64,000 nucleotides of DNA from Mesorhizobium helmanticense (GTDB taxonomy: Bacteria > Pseudomonadota > Alphaproteobacteria > Rhizobiales > Rhizobiaceae), in NCBI RefSeq assembly GCF_003034915.1, contig NZ_PZJX01000024.1:264450-328449 (forward strand), written 5' to 3'. The position numbers and the translations under genes are program-made. Of the stretch, positions 24,002 through 33,120 are shown in pieces. Numbering within the stretch: the first letter of the stretch is position 1; every line of letters begins with the position of its first letter. The notes beneath the pieces are model-generated. The model saw only the letters and a list, made by a program, of their open reading frames with translations. It made no database searches and was not told where the DNA came from.

Positions 24002-24648
24002 TGCCGCTCGAAGAAGCCGCGGTTCAGCATGCGGTCATAGTAGTGTTTGAGCGGCGTGACCGGACGCAATGAAAGACTGGCAAGGCTGTCAATCTGCTGA
24101 GGCTCGACATCGAAAGGCGACTGATTCTCCAGCCAGCCGTAGGATGAGCCGTCCTTGAGCAGCGAGGGGCTGCCCACCACGTAGCCGCCAAGTGCCTTGA
24201 CGTGGCCGACGCGGCGCATGCCGAAATGCAGGCTCGACGATACCATCGGTTCACGCGTCCTCAGATAGACATGAAAGCCCCTCGGGGATTTTGCCATCGG
24301 CGTGCGGCTGGCAATTTCACCATGCCTGCCTTGCCAGCCTTGATATGCGGCGGCGCTGTCGAAATCCAGGATCAGCAAGTTGGAGAAGCCTCCCAATATC
24401 CCGACATTTCCGGTGAACTTGCAAAACCAGCGCTCGATATCCTCGCGGGTCGGCGGTTTCTGCGCCAGTTGGAACGCGATGGAACAGAAAGCGAGTTCCT
24501 TCAAATCCTTGCGTCGGTTTCGCAGATGCAGCGGGTCATAGCCCATCGCCTCGAGGTCGAGATGCTTGCCGCCGGTACGAAGTGGCAGGCACATGTAACC
24601 CTGTGCCAGAAGCCGGACTGCATAGTCGGTTGTTATGTCAGGCGGCAT
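23998..24648 (-). CDS. Stand-alone primase/polymerase-like (bifunctional Prim-Pol, AEP fold) protein
   Basis: A 216-residue protein matching the N-terminal domain of bifunctional DNA primase/polymerases. Motif I is NLLILDFDS (D95, D97), the SxxGxH motif is SPRGFHVYLR (S121, H126) and the typical GGYVVGSPSLL...SSYGWL segment follows. The third acidic residue usually found just before GGYVV (as in VDVKGxGGYVV) appears replaced by His149 in GHVKALGGYVV, so catalysis may be altered or lost. There is no helicase, zinc-binding or PriCT domain, and no phage or plasmid gene nearby. It is coupled by a four-base overlap to a glycosyltransferase gene, an unusual partner. Function is not known to me. Confidence 0.7.
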   Translation of the reverse strand: MPPDITTDYAVRLLAQGYMCLPLRTGGKHLDLEAMGYDPLHLRNRRKDLKELAFCSIAFQLAQKPPTREDIERWFCKFTGNVGILGGFSNLLILDFDSAAAYQGWQGRHGEIASRTPMAKSPRGFHVYLRTREPMVSSSLHFGMRRVGHVKALGGYVVGSPSLLKDGSSYGWLENQSPFDVEPQQIDSLASLSLRPVTPLKHYYDRMLNRGFFERQ

Positions 24649-24807
24649 CCAGCGTATTCCGCGGCCATGCGATTCACTTGGAACTTGTTTTGTCAGGGGA
24701 ACTTCTTTAGCCGAATGGTGCTTTCGTCAAGCTCTGGCGGCCGCTCAGCATGTGCAAGCCACTATTGATCCTTGATCAGGCCGCTGTCGCCGCAAAAGCC
24801 ATGGCCA

Positions 24808-26151
24808 CTATTCGACATAACCAGGCCTTAGAGGACTCGCCGGCTGCGACAGCCAGCCACCGCTAAATCCGGCTTTTCGCAAGCCGAGACGCAGATGCGG
24901 GCTTGATCGCATCAGATCCCAGATCAGGCGTGAGCGGTGGTTTTCAATCATCAGCACGACGATGCCCTGATCCAGGCCATAGTGTCCTTCCGACACCCAG
25001 CCGCTCGGGCCGAAGCCTCGCCGGTTCTTCAGAGTCGGGTTAAAGCCGCTCGGCATCCTGAATTTGCCGATCACCTCGGGGTGGCATTCCGTGAGATGCC
25101 GCAGCGCCGGCAAGCAGATTTCCGGCGCGAAGGGCAGCGATGCGAGACAGGACCACGGCGCGATCGTCCCGTCGTCCGGGCCGAAGGGCGCGCCGCGCGC
25201 CGCGTAGGCGGAAAATCTGCGCGGCTGCTGCTCGATCCGCGCACGGAAGTTGCCGGGTCCATCGCCCGCCGAAAGACCCCACAGCCCGTCGCCGTAGCCG
25301 CCGAAGCCATGGGGGTTTTGCCGCGCATAATCGCGGTGAATGTAGGTCGCGCGTCGGCTGTTTTCGAAATAGTCCGAGCCCTTCTCCCGCATGAATGCGT
25401 CCTGAATGCCATCGAAGTCGATCCAGGCATGCGAGAACTGGTGCATGAACAGCGGGCCGCCATAAAGCACCTCGTAGCCATGGATATTCTCCCACTGATA
25501 TGTCGCCGTCCATGCGCCATAGCTGTCGTCCGAGGCCGGTCTGTTCGATGAGGCCATCGCCAGGACATAGAGGATCGTCGCTTCGTTGTAGCCCTCCCAG
25601 TCAGAGTACAGAAAGCCACTCTTCGGCTTCCAGCCCTGCCGCAAGGTTGGACGGCGGCCTTGCGCCCAACGCCAATCGACGCGCCGGTAGAGCGCCTCGC
25701 TCAGTTCGCGGATTTCGACCTCGTCTTCGCTGTCGCCCTGGAAATAAGCCCCGGCCACCAGCACGCCGGCCATCAGCAGTGCCGTGTCCACCATCGATAA
25801 TTCGCAGCGCCAGGCACGCAGGCCGGTCCGCATGTCGAGGAAGTGATAGTAGAAACCCTTGTGGCCGGTGACATCGTCGCCATTGCCTTGCCGGCTGTTC
25901 CAGAAGAAACGCAGTGCGGCAAGCGTCAGCTTCGAGGCGGCATCGCGTGTGACCCAGCCGCGCTCGACCCCGACCGGATAGCAGGACAGCGCGAAGCCGA
26001 CGACAGCGATGCTTGCCGGCCAATTTGGCCGCGACGTGTCGGCGACCAGCCCGTTCTCCGGATTAACGGTTTCCAGGAAATAGTCGAAGGCTGCGCGCTG
26101 GAAGCGGTCGAGCAGGTCCTCATCGGGCAGGGAAGGTTCAATGTCGGGCAA
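24808..26151 (-). CDS. Glucoamylase-like / GH144-type beta-1,2-glucanase
   Basis: About 447 residues from a TTG at 26151. The longer ATG at 26286 would overlap the SDR gene by 76 bases and adds only a basic, low-complexity stretch. The conserved glycoamylase-like fold is clear: ETVNPENGLVADTSRPN, PASIAVVGFALSCYPVGVE, SGFLYSDWEGYNEATILYVL and QFSHAWIDFDGIQD. Characterised relatives (GH144 endo-beta-1,2-glucanases and related glucan-processing domains) act on beta-glucans. No signal peptide is evident from this start. It follows the SDR gene in the same direction and may share a transcript with it. Confidence 0.75.
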   Translation of the reverse strand: MPDIEPSLPDEDLLDRFQRAAFDYFLETVNPENGLVADTSRPNWPASIAVVGFALSCYPVGVERGWVTRDAASKLTLAALRFFWNSRQGNGDDVTGHKGFYYHFLDMRTGLRAWRCELSMVDTALLMAGVLVAGAYFQGDSEDEVEIRELSEALYRRVDWRWAQGRRPTLRQGWKPKSGFLYSDWEGYNEATILYVLAMASSNRPASDDSYGAWTATYQWENIHGYEVLYGGPLFMHQFSHAWIDFDGIQDAFMREKGSDYFENSRRATYIHRDYARQNPHGFGGYGDGLWGLSAGDGPGNFRARIEQQPRRFSAYAARGAPFGPDDGTIAPWSCLASLPFAPEICLPALRHLTECHPEVIGKFRMPSGFNPTLKNRRGFGPSGWVSEGHYGLDQGIVVLMIENHRSRLIWDLMRSSPHLRLGLRKAGFSGGWLSQPASPLRPGYVE

Positions 26152-26210
26152 ATGAAGAGGACTCCGGTCGGGCAGCGCGGGGCCCGTCGGCGGGTCGCGT
26201 CCAGTCTGCC

Positions 26211-26963
26211 TCAATAGGTGGCGCGGCCGCCCGAAACGTCGAAGACCGCGGCGGTCGTGAAGGAGCATTCCTCGGAAGCGATCCATGAGATCAGCGCCGC
26301 CACCTCCTCGACCTCGCCAAAGCGCGCCATCGGTATTTTCGACAGCATGAAGTCGATGTGCTGCTGGCTCATCTGCTGGAAGATCGCCGTGCGCACGGCG
26401 GCCGGCGTGACGCAGTTCACCGTCACCTTGGTCTTGGCCAGTTCCTTGCCGAGCGACTTGGTCATGCCGATCACCGCCGCCTTCGAAGTGCTGTAGGCCG
26501 ACGCGTTGGGATTTCCTTCCTTGCCGGCGATCGAGGCGATGTTGACGATCCTGCCGTAATTGCGTTCCAGCATGTGCGGAACCAGCGCCCTGTTGCAGTA
26601 GAAGACGCCGTTTATGTTGATGTCGACAACCTGGCGCCAGTCATCGGTGGAATACTCCCACATCGTCATGTTCGGTCCGGTGATGGCGGCGCTGGTGACC
26701 AGGATATCGACCGCGCCAAGCGCTTCGATCGTCTGCCGGGCGGCGTCTTCGACCGCTGCGGGATCGGCGACGTCGACCGTCACGCCGCGCAGGTTAGCAA
26801 CGACAGCACTGGCCCGCTCGATCTGGGCAGGGTCGCGATCCCAGATCGAAACGCGCCCGCCCTCGTCAACGATCCTTTGCGCCACGGCGAGACCAATGCC
26901 GGAGGCGCCGCCGGTGATCACGGCCGAGCGTCCGGCAAACCGTCCCCTGAAACTCATCGGCAT
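26211..26963 (-). CDS. Short-chain dehydrogenase/reductase (FabG-like SDR)
   Basis: A 250-residue NAD(P)-dependent oxidoreductase. The start at 26963 follows AAGGAAG; the in-frame extension to 27119 is disregarded. Cofactor motif is ITGGASGIGLAVAQ, the DVADPAAV loop binds the adenine side, and the active site is NIASIAGKEGNPNASAYSTSKAA with Tyr and Lys in YxxxK. The C-terminus EECSFTTAAVFDVSGGRATY is typical. Its substrate is unknown; the SDR and glucanase genes probably form a two-gene unit. Confidence 0.88.
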   Translation of the reverse strand: MPMSFRGRFAGRSAVITGGASGIGLAVAQRIVDEGGRVSIWDRDPAQIERASAVVANLRGVTVDVADPAAVEDAARQTIEALGAVDILVTSAAITGPNMTMWEYSTDDWRQVVDININGVFYCNRALVPHMLERNYGRIVNIASIAGKEGNPNASAYSTSKAAVIGMTKSLGKELAKTKVTVNCVTPAAVRTAIFQQMSQQHIDFMLSKIPMARFGEVEEVAALISWIASEECSFTTAAVFDVSGGRATY

Positions 26964-27158
26964 GTGATCTTCCTTGCTGTTCCTATCCGGGAGGCGCCGG
27001 CCGGTCGCCATCGGCGGCGAATGTGAAGTCAACGGCGGACAAGTGCAAGCCGGGATCTGGCGCCTCAGAACGGGTTCACAATGGGCCGGGAGGGCAATCG
27101 AAACGCGCTGTAGGGTCAAGCATCGAACGGGTCGGAGCGACTCCCATGCGCACCGGGT

Positions 27159-28085
27159 TCAGCCATTCTTGATCGATTGCCAATGGCTTAGCCGTTCCGC
27201 GATCAACTCCACGCGCCGCTGATTGTCGCGCCCATCCAGGATGCTCAGATCGTCCGGATCGGCGCGCAAGTAGACCCCGGAGGTGCGCGCGTTCAGTTTT
27301 GGCTGTGTGTCGGCTCGCGTGGTGAAGTAACCGGACGCGCGATCGGCCGACTCCAGCCGGATCTCTCCTGTCCCGTACAACTGCGACGCGTTCGCGTCCA
27401 AGGGCCGTTCTCCATTCCAAAAGTAGAAGATACCGGAAGGCTCCTTTCTCTCCTTCACTGCTTCGCTCCAGTATCTGGCTGACAGACTGCCATTCTCTTG
27501 CCATGAGCGGCCGGTCACCTCCAGCGCACCATCGCGGTCTCTCGATATGCGCAGGAGACTCACGGCGGAGGGTTCTTTTGCGGAGCGCTCCGAAAGGGAA
27601 AACTGCCACCAGAGGCCTTCTATGCGGGCGATGCGCCCTTCATTCTCGATCGCATTGCGGAGCTTTTGGTTGATTGCCCTCATCTCCGCGCCGGTCGTCG
27701 CTTCGCCATACCTTACGGAGGTGAGGCCGAGCAGATCGCTTGGAAGCTTGGAACCATTGGCATGGAGGATGAACGTCCTGCGCATTCCAAGGACTCCGCC
27801 GAAAAGGCCGGCCTCGAAAACCACATTGTCTCGCGGAGAAGCCTGAGCCGATGCTGTAGCAGAGGCCGGCTGGCTCGCGCTGGTCCAGTCGTCTTGAGCG
27901 AACACAAAAGCGGCGAATTCCACTTCACGCGTAAGTTCGAGGAGGCGCCCCAAGGTGGTCGTCCCGGGATTGAAGGACGTCGTCCAGGGCTCCACATTCG
28001 CGATGTCTTCGAGGCCGCGTGTCAGCGCCTGCAGCAGTTTCTTCTGCTTTCCCGACGAGCCCAGGAAGATTCGAGGTTTGTCCAT
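27159..28085 (-). CDS. TIR-like (PF10137 type) nucleotide-binding protein with a possible beta-barrel C-terminus
   Basis: A 308-residue protein starting at 28085 after GGAGGGAA. The first 125 or so residues show the TIR-like fold of predicted nucleotide-binding proteins and CBASS/STING-associated TIR domains: RIFLGSSGKQKK at the start, EFAAFVFAQDD, then SPRDNVVFEAGLFGGVLG, where Glu91 matches the expected NAD-cleaving glutamate. Residues from about 155 begin GLWWQFSLSE, a G-x-W start, followed by alternating beta-like strands reminiscent of calycin or Cap15-type barrels; this part is inference. No cyclase gene is adjacent. A defence effector role is plausible but unproven. Confidence 0.65.
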   Translation of the reverse strand: MDKPRIFLGSSGKQKKLLQALTRGLEDIANVEPWTTSFNPGTTTLGRLLELTREVEFAAFVFAQDDWTSASQPASATASAQASPRDNVVFEAGLFGGVLGMRRTFILHANGSKLPSDLLGLTSVRYGEATTGAEMRAINQKLRNAIENEGRIARIEGLWWQFSLSERSAKEPSAVSLLRISRDRDGALEVTGRSWQENGSLSARYWSEAVKERKEPSGIFYFWNGERPLDANASQLYGTGEIRLESADRASGYFTTRADTQPKLNARTSGVYLRADPDDLSILDGRDNQRRVELIAERLSHWQSIKNG

Positions 28086-28250
28086 CCGTTCCCTCCAGCC
28101 CCGCGTAACCAGTGTCTGCCAATTATTTCTATTTCTCTTTTCCATCCGCTGTTGGCAAGCCCGGCGTCTGGTCGCGCCACGCCGGTCGATCGGCATGCGC
28201 TCGGTCAAAAGCCGTCTTTTGGGTGACAGATGGCGGAGGTTGGGCTATAT

Positions 28251-28262
28251 TGCACTGCACAA
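28251..28262 (+). promoter_or_regulatory. TGC-N3-GCA motif before the exoQ-like gene
   Basis: TGCACTGCACAA lies 79 bases before the exoQ-like start and 166 bases before the divergent TIR-like gene. It matches the pattern TGC-RNY-GCA seen before other exo genes in this window. Confidence 0.4.
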
Positions 28263-28340
28263 TGGAAATGCCCTGAGGGGCGCGGCGGCGAATCGGCGCC
28301 GAACTGCGTGGAGTTGCATGATCGGGAATCCGCTACCGAG

Positions 28341-29618
28341 ATGAAGATTCCAAAATCTTTGTTGATCGACCCGGAGAAGAACTCGGTCTACGGCGCATTT
28401 GCCGTTGCCGTTTCCGTCTGGGCATTTTCCTACTCCAGCATTTTTGGCCAGATACTGATCCTGGCCTACTACGCGGTCTGGCTGCCTCTCATCCTGGTGG
28501 ATTACCGGCGGCTGCTGCGGGGCGTGTCCAGTGCCTGGCTTCCGCTGATTTTTGCGTTCTATGTCTGTTTCTCGGTGTTCTGGTCGGATGCCCCTGGCAT
28601 CACAGCCAGGACTGCGCTCCAGTATTGTTCCCATATTGCCTGTGCCTACATCGCCGCGCGTACCGTCAGCGCCCGGACCTTAACGATCGGCGCCTTGATC
28701 GGGATTTTTTTCGTCCTGCTCTATTCGCTCATGGTCGGCGGTTATTCCTATGACGGGCTCGACGGAACATACAATTTCGTCGGCGCGTTCAGCTCCAAGA
28801 ACCAGCTCGGCTTTGTCGCGTCTCTCGGCATCTACTTTTGCGTTGTCTACCTGGTCTTTCTCAGACGCGGCCGGCTGAGCCTGTTCCTGACGGTGCCGGT
28901 CGTCGTTCTGTCAACCTATCTGCTGGTCGCTGCACATTCGGCCACTTCGACGGCCTCGATACCGGCGGTTCTCGCTCTGGTGGCCCTGCTTACCATGTCC
29001 AAGACGCTTTCGCTCCGCTATCGACGGGTGATTTTCCTCGTCGGCGCATGCGGACTGGTCACGGCCGCGCTGGTTGCCGTCAATGCGGGACTGCTGGATT
29101 TCGTCCTTGGCATCTTTGGCAAGGATTCCACGCTCACCGGACGGACCTATCTCTGGCAGCAGGGCTGGAATGCCGCGCAGCGATCGCCGATCCTCGGCGT
29201 CGGCTACGCGGCCTATTGGGTGCAGGGTTTCGCCGAGGCCGAGCGGCTCTGGAACGAATTCTTTATCACAACCCGAGCCGGCTTCCACTTCCACAACACC
29301 TATATCGAAGCCCTTGTCGAGCTAGGTTATATTGGCGCGACGCTGCTTTCGCTGATCATCCTGCGCACGCTGTGGGGCCACATATCGGCATTGATATTCA
29401 GGACATGGCAAGCCGAGTCCGTAATTCTTGCCGGTGTGATGGTGCTTCTGGTTATCCGGTCCTTCGTCGAGATCGATACCTTCAACCCCTACATCATGGG
29501 TTCCTTCCTCCTCTATTACAGCTACTTCAAGCTGCTTAGGGTGCCTTTCGCCCGTCCCCGGTGGACCACAGCCAACCTCGCAGAACCAGAAACCGCAGGG
29601 GGCCAAGCAAGGCCTTAA
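28341..29618 (+). CDS. exoQ: Exopolysaccharide polymerase, O-antigen ligase/ExoQ-like (Wzy type)
   Basis: A 425-residue multi-spanning inner-membrane protein with about ten hydrophobic segments. ATG 28341 is used (MKIPKSLLIDPEKNSVY). The periplasmic loop motif LTGRTYLWQQGWNAAQRSP, the LGVGYAAYW segment and FHFHNTYIEALVELGYIG are hallmarks of Wzy/WaaL-type polymerases. It would polymerise lipid-linked repeat units. In S. meliloti exoQ lies beside exoF and exoY; here a methyltransferase gene lies between, and the gene is convergent with it. Confidence 0.82.
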   Translation: MKIPKSLLIDPEKNSVYGAFAVAVSVWAFSYSSIFGQILILAYYAVWLPLILVDYRRLLRGVSSAWLPLIFAFYVCFSVFWSDAPGITARTALQYCSHIACAYIAARTVSARTLTIGALIGIFFVLLYSLMVGGYSYDGLDGTYNFVGAFSSKNQLGFVASLGIYFCVVYLVFLRRGRLSLFLTVPVVVLSTYLLVAAHSATSTASIPAVLALVALLTMSKTLSLRYRRVIFLVGACGLVTAALVAVNAGLLDFVLGIFGKDSTLTGRTYLWQQGWNAAQRSPILGVGYAAYWVQGFAEAERLWNEFFITTRAGFHFHNTYIEALVELGYIGATLLSLIILRTLWGHISALIFRTWQAESVILAGVMVLLVIRSFVEIDTFNPYIMGSFLLYYSYFKLLRVPFARPRWTTANLAEPETAGGQARP

Positions 29619-29856
29619 TATCTTGGGACGCCACAATTTCGCGAATTTTTCGGGCAGGATTTCCCGCAACCAGGCTTCGTTGGGGGCATTTGGGGGACCA
29701 CGGACCCAGCTCCATTACGCTGTGGCCCGATTTCAACGCCAGACAGCATTATTGAAGACGCCGCCCAATAGCGCCAAGGCCAAACAACTATCGCAGGCAG
29801 CTTCGGGAGGCAGTTGCTCCTTCACACTCGCCCGAGTTGGGCTTGCCGCCCGTTGA

Positions 29857-30615
29857 TCAAGCCCTAAGGGTTAGAAGCGCATACCATGCGAACCGCTTCA
29901 CAAAGGGAAGCGTCAGAACGACTGAATCGACAGCTTTGCCAACTGTGTAGACGGTCTCCGAGATGCTTCGCGGCATCAGCGCGCTTCCTACTGAGCACAG
30001 GCCAAAATATTTCACCTGGACATTGCTGAAATAGCGGCGAGCCAATGCGAAGTCCGAAGTCAACAAAGGATGTTCATCAGCGGTGCGGATGAGGGGTGTC
30101 CGCCTTCTATAGGCATTCAGGAGAGGATTGTGTCCCATCGGCTCGTAGAATGACGCCACGCCGTTCGGCTTCAAGACACGGACCACCTCGGAAAAGCACC
30201 GATCCAGGTCCAGGTGATGGATGATCCCGCGTCCATACACCAGGTCGAATTTGTTGTCCTCGAAGGACATGGCTTCCGCATTCATCGCCAGGAATGTAGC
30301 GTTCGTGCTTCCCAGCTTACTCGCTCGTTCGTTCGCCTTGTTTACTGCTACGTCCGAAATATCGATCCCCGCCAGAGATCGGCAAAGACCGGGCAGATGC
30401 AGGGAATGCAGGGACCATCCGCCATCGGAACAACCATACTCGAGCACGTCCGCCTTTTTCGAAAGGCGTTTTATTTCCTCGTCTTGACGTTCAGCACCGT
30501 GGCGAATTGTTCGATACCACTTGTCCAGACTCCCTCTTGGATCCTCCTCCTGACCAAATCTGAGATTGTGGAATTCTCTTTCTCTATCGACGATTGCGTC
30601 CCTTTCACTATGCAT
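29857..30615 (-). CDS. Class I SAM-dependent methyltransferase
   Basis: A 252-residue methyltransferase starting at 30615 after GAGGGGA. The SAM-binding strand is ADVLEYGCSDGGWSLHSL, the acidic strand is LAGIDISDVAVNKA, and FDLVYGRGIIHHLDLDRCF plus VLKPNGVASFYEPMG complete the fold. It likely methylates a sugar of the exopolysaccharide or a lipid-linked intermediate, judging by location between exoQ and exoF relatives. Its base composition looks visibly richer in A and T than the flanking exo genes, which suggests separate acquisition. Confidence 0.8.
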   Translation of the reverse strand: MHSERDAIVDREREFHNLRFGQEEDPRGSLDKWYRTIRHGAERQDEEIKRLSKKADVLEYGCSDGGWSLHSLHLPGLCRSLAGIDISDVAVNKANERASKLGSTNATFLAMNAEAMSFEDNKFDLVYGRGIIHHLDLDRCFSEVVRVLKPNGVASFYEPMGHNPLLNAYRRRTPLIRTADEHPLLTSDFALARRYFSNVQVKYFGLCSVGSALMPRSISETVYTVGKAVDSVVLTLPFVKRFAWYALLTLRA

Positions 30616-30706
30616 GACAAAGTTCCCCTCGGATTCGAGTTGCAAACTAAAGCACAACATCTCCTTGCAGCGTAATTACTCCTCTGTTCGACGCCGGTCG
30701 AAAAAC

Positions 30707-31933
30707 CTATTGAACAGCCACTGGCGCCAGTTTCACCTTGATCACGTCTCCGGGCAGCACAGGCGTGTCTTCGCTGGCAGTGATTTCGCTGGTCTTGCCG
30801 TCGACCACCCGAACCAGGCCAAACGACAATGTTGGCTCTTCGCCGTCGCGATAGCGTTGCAACGCCGGGTTCCCCGACATGGCTTCGGACATCAGGCCTG
30901 TTTGCATGCTCATCTTGAGCATTGTTTCGCTGAGATCGGCTTCCGTCTGCTGCCGGTCGGCGGCCAGTCCCGCATTCTGGGTGTTTTCCAGATCGATGGC
31001 GTCCTGGGTGGCCTTGCTGATCGACTGCTTGGCGGTGAGGATGGCCGTGTCGTAGTCCAGGATCTGGCCTTCCAGGTCGGCGATCGTCTGTTGTGAATTC
31101 AAGACCCGTGTGTTGACGACCAGGCCCTTTTGCGCCAGCGAGCCGATGCCGTTCAGCTGTTCCTTTGCCAGGTCGACCTGCCGCTGCTGGTTGACGATCT
31201 TCTTCTGCAGCGATTCGATCTCGCTCTGCAGCAACGCCTTCAGATCGTCGAGCGCCTGCAGGCGTAGCTTGAGCTTCTTTTGGTCGGCCGTCAGGATCGC
31301 CATTTCGTCGGCGACGATGCTGGGAAGCTTTGGATCGTCGGCCACCTCCTTCGGCACGTCGAACGCCGGCTTGTCCGCGATCTCCGCTTCGATGCGCGCG
31401 CGCCTGACGGTCAGTCGGACCCGTTGGTCCTGGAGAACGTCAAAATCGCCCTTGGCATTGATCATGTCGCGATCGTACCGCTGTCCTTCGGGGCTCCGTC
31501 GGACACCGCCGGCGATGCTCATCGCCCTCAGGACGGTCAGGTCCGGCACGTAAGGATACTGGCCGGGCGTCTGGACCTCCCCGGAAATGTAGAACGGCCT
31601 GTACTGCGCCATTTCGACGGAGGCTTCCGGCCGGTCCGCCAAAGCGAGCTTGCGCTGGAGCGCCTGGCCGATCGCGGCTGCGATCTCGGCCGTGGTCTTG
31701 CCTGATGCGGGCATTTCACCGACGAACGGCACCGACAATGTTCCGGCCGGGCCAACCGTGTACTCTCCGTTGACGGCCGACCAGTCGCGGAACGTGCCCT
31801 CGACCGTCTGCCATTCGGCGACGCGGATGGTCAGCTTGTCCTGTGATCCGAGGCGGTATTCGTCGGCGGCGGCAAATTGGGGACCGGCAATCGCCAGCGA
31901 GAGGCACATGGCCGTAAGCCACTTCCGCCGCAT
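30707..31933 (-). CDS. exoF: Polysaccharide export outer-membrane-type protein, ExoF-like
   Basis: About 408 residues from 31933 (MRRKWLTAMCLSLAIAGPQF as signal peptide); the ORF remains open upstream to 32206 but that part lacks homology. The Poly_export domain begins at EYRLGSQDKLTIRVAEW, an SLBB-like region contains YISGEVQTPGQYPYVPDLTV, and a long coiled coil (QKKLKLRLQALDDLKALLQ to QLNGIGSLAQKGLV) follows, as in ExoF. It would form the periplasmic or outer-membrane exit path. It lies downstream of exoY in the same direction, as in the classical exoYFQ order. Confidence 0.85.
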   Translation of the reverse strand: MRRKWLTAMCLSLAIAGPQFAAADEYRLGSQDKLTIRVAEWQTVEGTFRDWSAVNGEYTVGPAGTLSVPFVGEMPASGKTTAEIAAAIGQALQRKLALADRPEASVEMAQYRPFYISGEVQTPGQYPYVPDLTVLRAMSIAGGVRRSPEGQRYDRDMINAKGDFDVLQDQRVRLTVRRARIEAEIADKPAFDVPKEVADDPKLPSIVADEMAILTADQKKLKLRLQALDDLKALLQSEIESLQKKIVNQQRQVDLAKEQLNGIGSLAQKGLVVNTRVLNSQQTIADLEGQILDYDTAILTAKQSISKATQDAIDLENTQNAGLAADRQQTEADLSETMLKMSMQTGLMSEAMSGNPALQRYRDGEEPTLSFGLVRVVDGKTSEITASEDTPVLPGDVIKVKLAPVAVQ

Positions 31934-32081
31934 GCGATTCGCAAGAATGCCGGCGCGGGAGATCTCGAAGATATCTGTTTTCAACTGAACGTTTTCCGAT
32001 CCGCTCTGGCCCCACCCATTTAGCTTGCTGCAGAATTCTTGCCGTCTAGGCAGGCTCGCCTCTCGATGCGGGCAAGCCCGG

Positions 32082-32759
32082 TCAGTAGCAGCCTCGCGAC
32101 ATCCAGACCGCAGGAACGGTCTTGATGATGATGCGAATGTCCTCGAACAGCGACCAGTTCTCGACATAGTGGCGATCGAAGGCGACACGGCTGTCATAGG
32201 AGACATCGTTGCGCCCGCTGACTTGCCACAGCCCGGTCAGACCGGGACGCGATTTCAGATAGTAGACGGCCGAGTTGCCATAGATCTCCAATTCGTCACG
32301 CACCACGGGGCGCGGCCCGACAAGGCTCATATCACCCTGGAGTATGTTGATGATCTGCGGCAGTTCATCGAGGCTGAGCTTCCTCAGCACGGCGCCGACA
32401 CGCGTCACACGCGGATCGTCCTTCAGCTTGCGGGTCGCTATCCATTCGGCGTTGGCGTCCGGATTGGCTGCAAGATGTGCGGCCAGCACCCGTTCGCCGT
32501 CCTGAACCATGGTGCGGAACTTGAGGCACGGGAAAATCCGTCCTCCCCGGCCGATTCGGCTGTGACCGTAAAAAATCGGACCGCCGTCGGAAAATTTGAC
32601 GAGCAGCGCGACCATCAAAAACAATGGGCTGAGAGCAATCAACCCAATCACGGAACCGGCGATATCGAAGCTGCGCTTGATGAGACCGCCGATTGGTGGC
32701 GGAAAATCGATGCCGGCCTCCGAAAAATCCGCATTGGCCGGCTTGGCGATGTCCCTCAT
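32082..32759 (-). CDS. exoY: ExoY-like undecaprenyl-phosphate sugar-1-phosphate transferase
   Basis: A 225-residue bacterial sugar transferase that starts repeat-unit assembly by placing a sugar phosphate (galactose in succinoglycan) on the lipid carrier. One membrane hairpin ([20 protein letters not shown]) is followed by the catalytic block with [40 protein letters not shown] and [14 protein letters not shown]. The gene is divergent from exoX across a 600-base AT-rich spacer, the same arrangement as in S. meliloti, and it is followed by exoF. Confidence 0.92.
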   Translation of the reverse strand: MRDIAKPANADFSEAGIDFPPPIGGLIKRSFDIAGSVIGLIALSPLFLMVALLVKFSDGGPIFYGHSRIGRGGRIFPCLKFRTMVQDGERVLAAHLAANPDANAEWIATRKLKDDPRVTRVGAVLRKLSLDELPQIINILQGDMSLVGPRPVVRDELEIYGNSAVYYLKSRPGLTGLWQVSGRNDVSYDSRVAFDRHYVENWSLFEDIRIIIKTVPAVWMSRGCY

Positions 32760-32814
32760 TCTTTAGTCTCCATACGTGGAACGGATGGTTCGGCGCACGA
32801 TACCAAAAAAATGG

Positions 32815-32826
32815 TGCAGCGCAACA
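32815..32826 (+). promoter_or_regulatory. TGC-N3-GCA motif upstream of exoY
   Basis: TGCAGCGCAACA is located 56 bases before the exoY start, on the opposite strand. It is a member of the recurring motif set. Confidence 0.35.
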
Positions 32827-33120
32827 CACAATTTCCCGCCGGCCTGAAATAGTCACGTCATGAATTGACTAAATAATAAACTGATCCTGCACAAAATTTG
32901 CCCTTTACGGCATACGTGTGACGCATTTTGGGCAACTTTGAAAAATCTAGTGCTTTTTTGGGACGGATTTTGGGCTGATCGCTCTTTGTGCGGCAGTTGA
33001 GAGCATCATGACGCCATACAGATGCAAAATATAGATGGATTTTAACGTAAAATACTAATCAATATTGTAGATCTTACTGAAGGGAGTTCATATCCGGTCG
33101 TTGGCGTTGATGCTAATGTG

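Noticed and set aside
23998..24648. Primase-like gene as evidence for a prophage or plasmid
   Set aside because: No integrase, capsid, helicase, replication origin or att-like repeat nearby; neighbours are glycosyltransferases.
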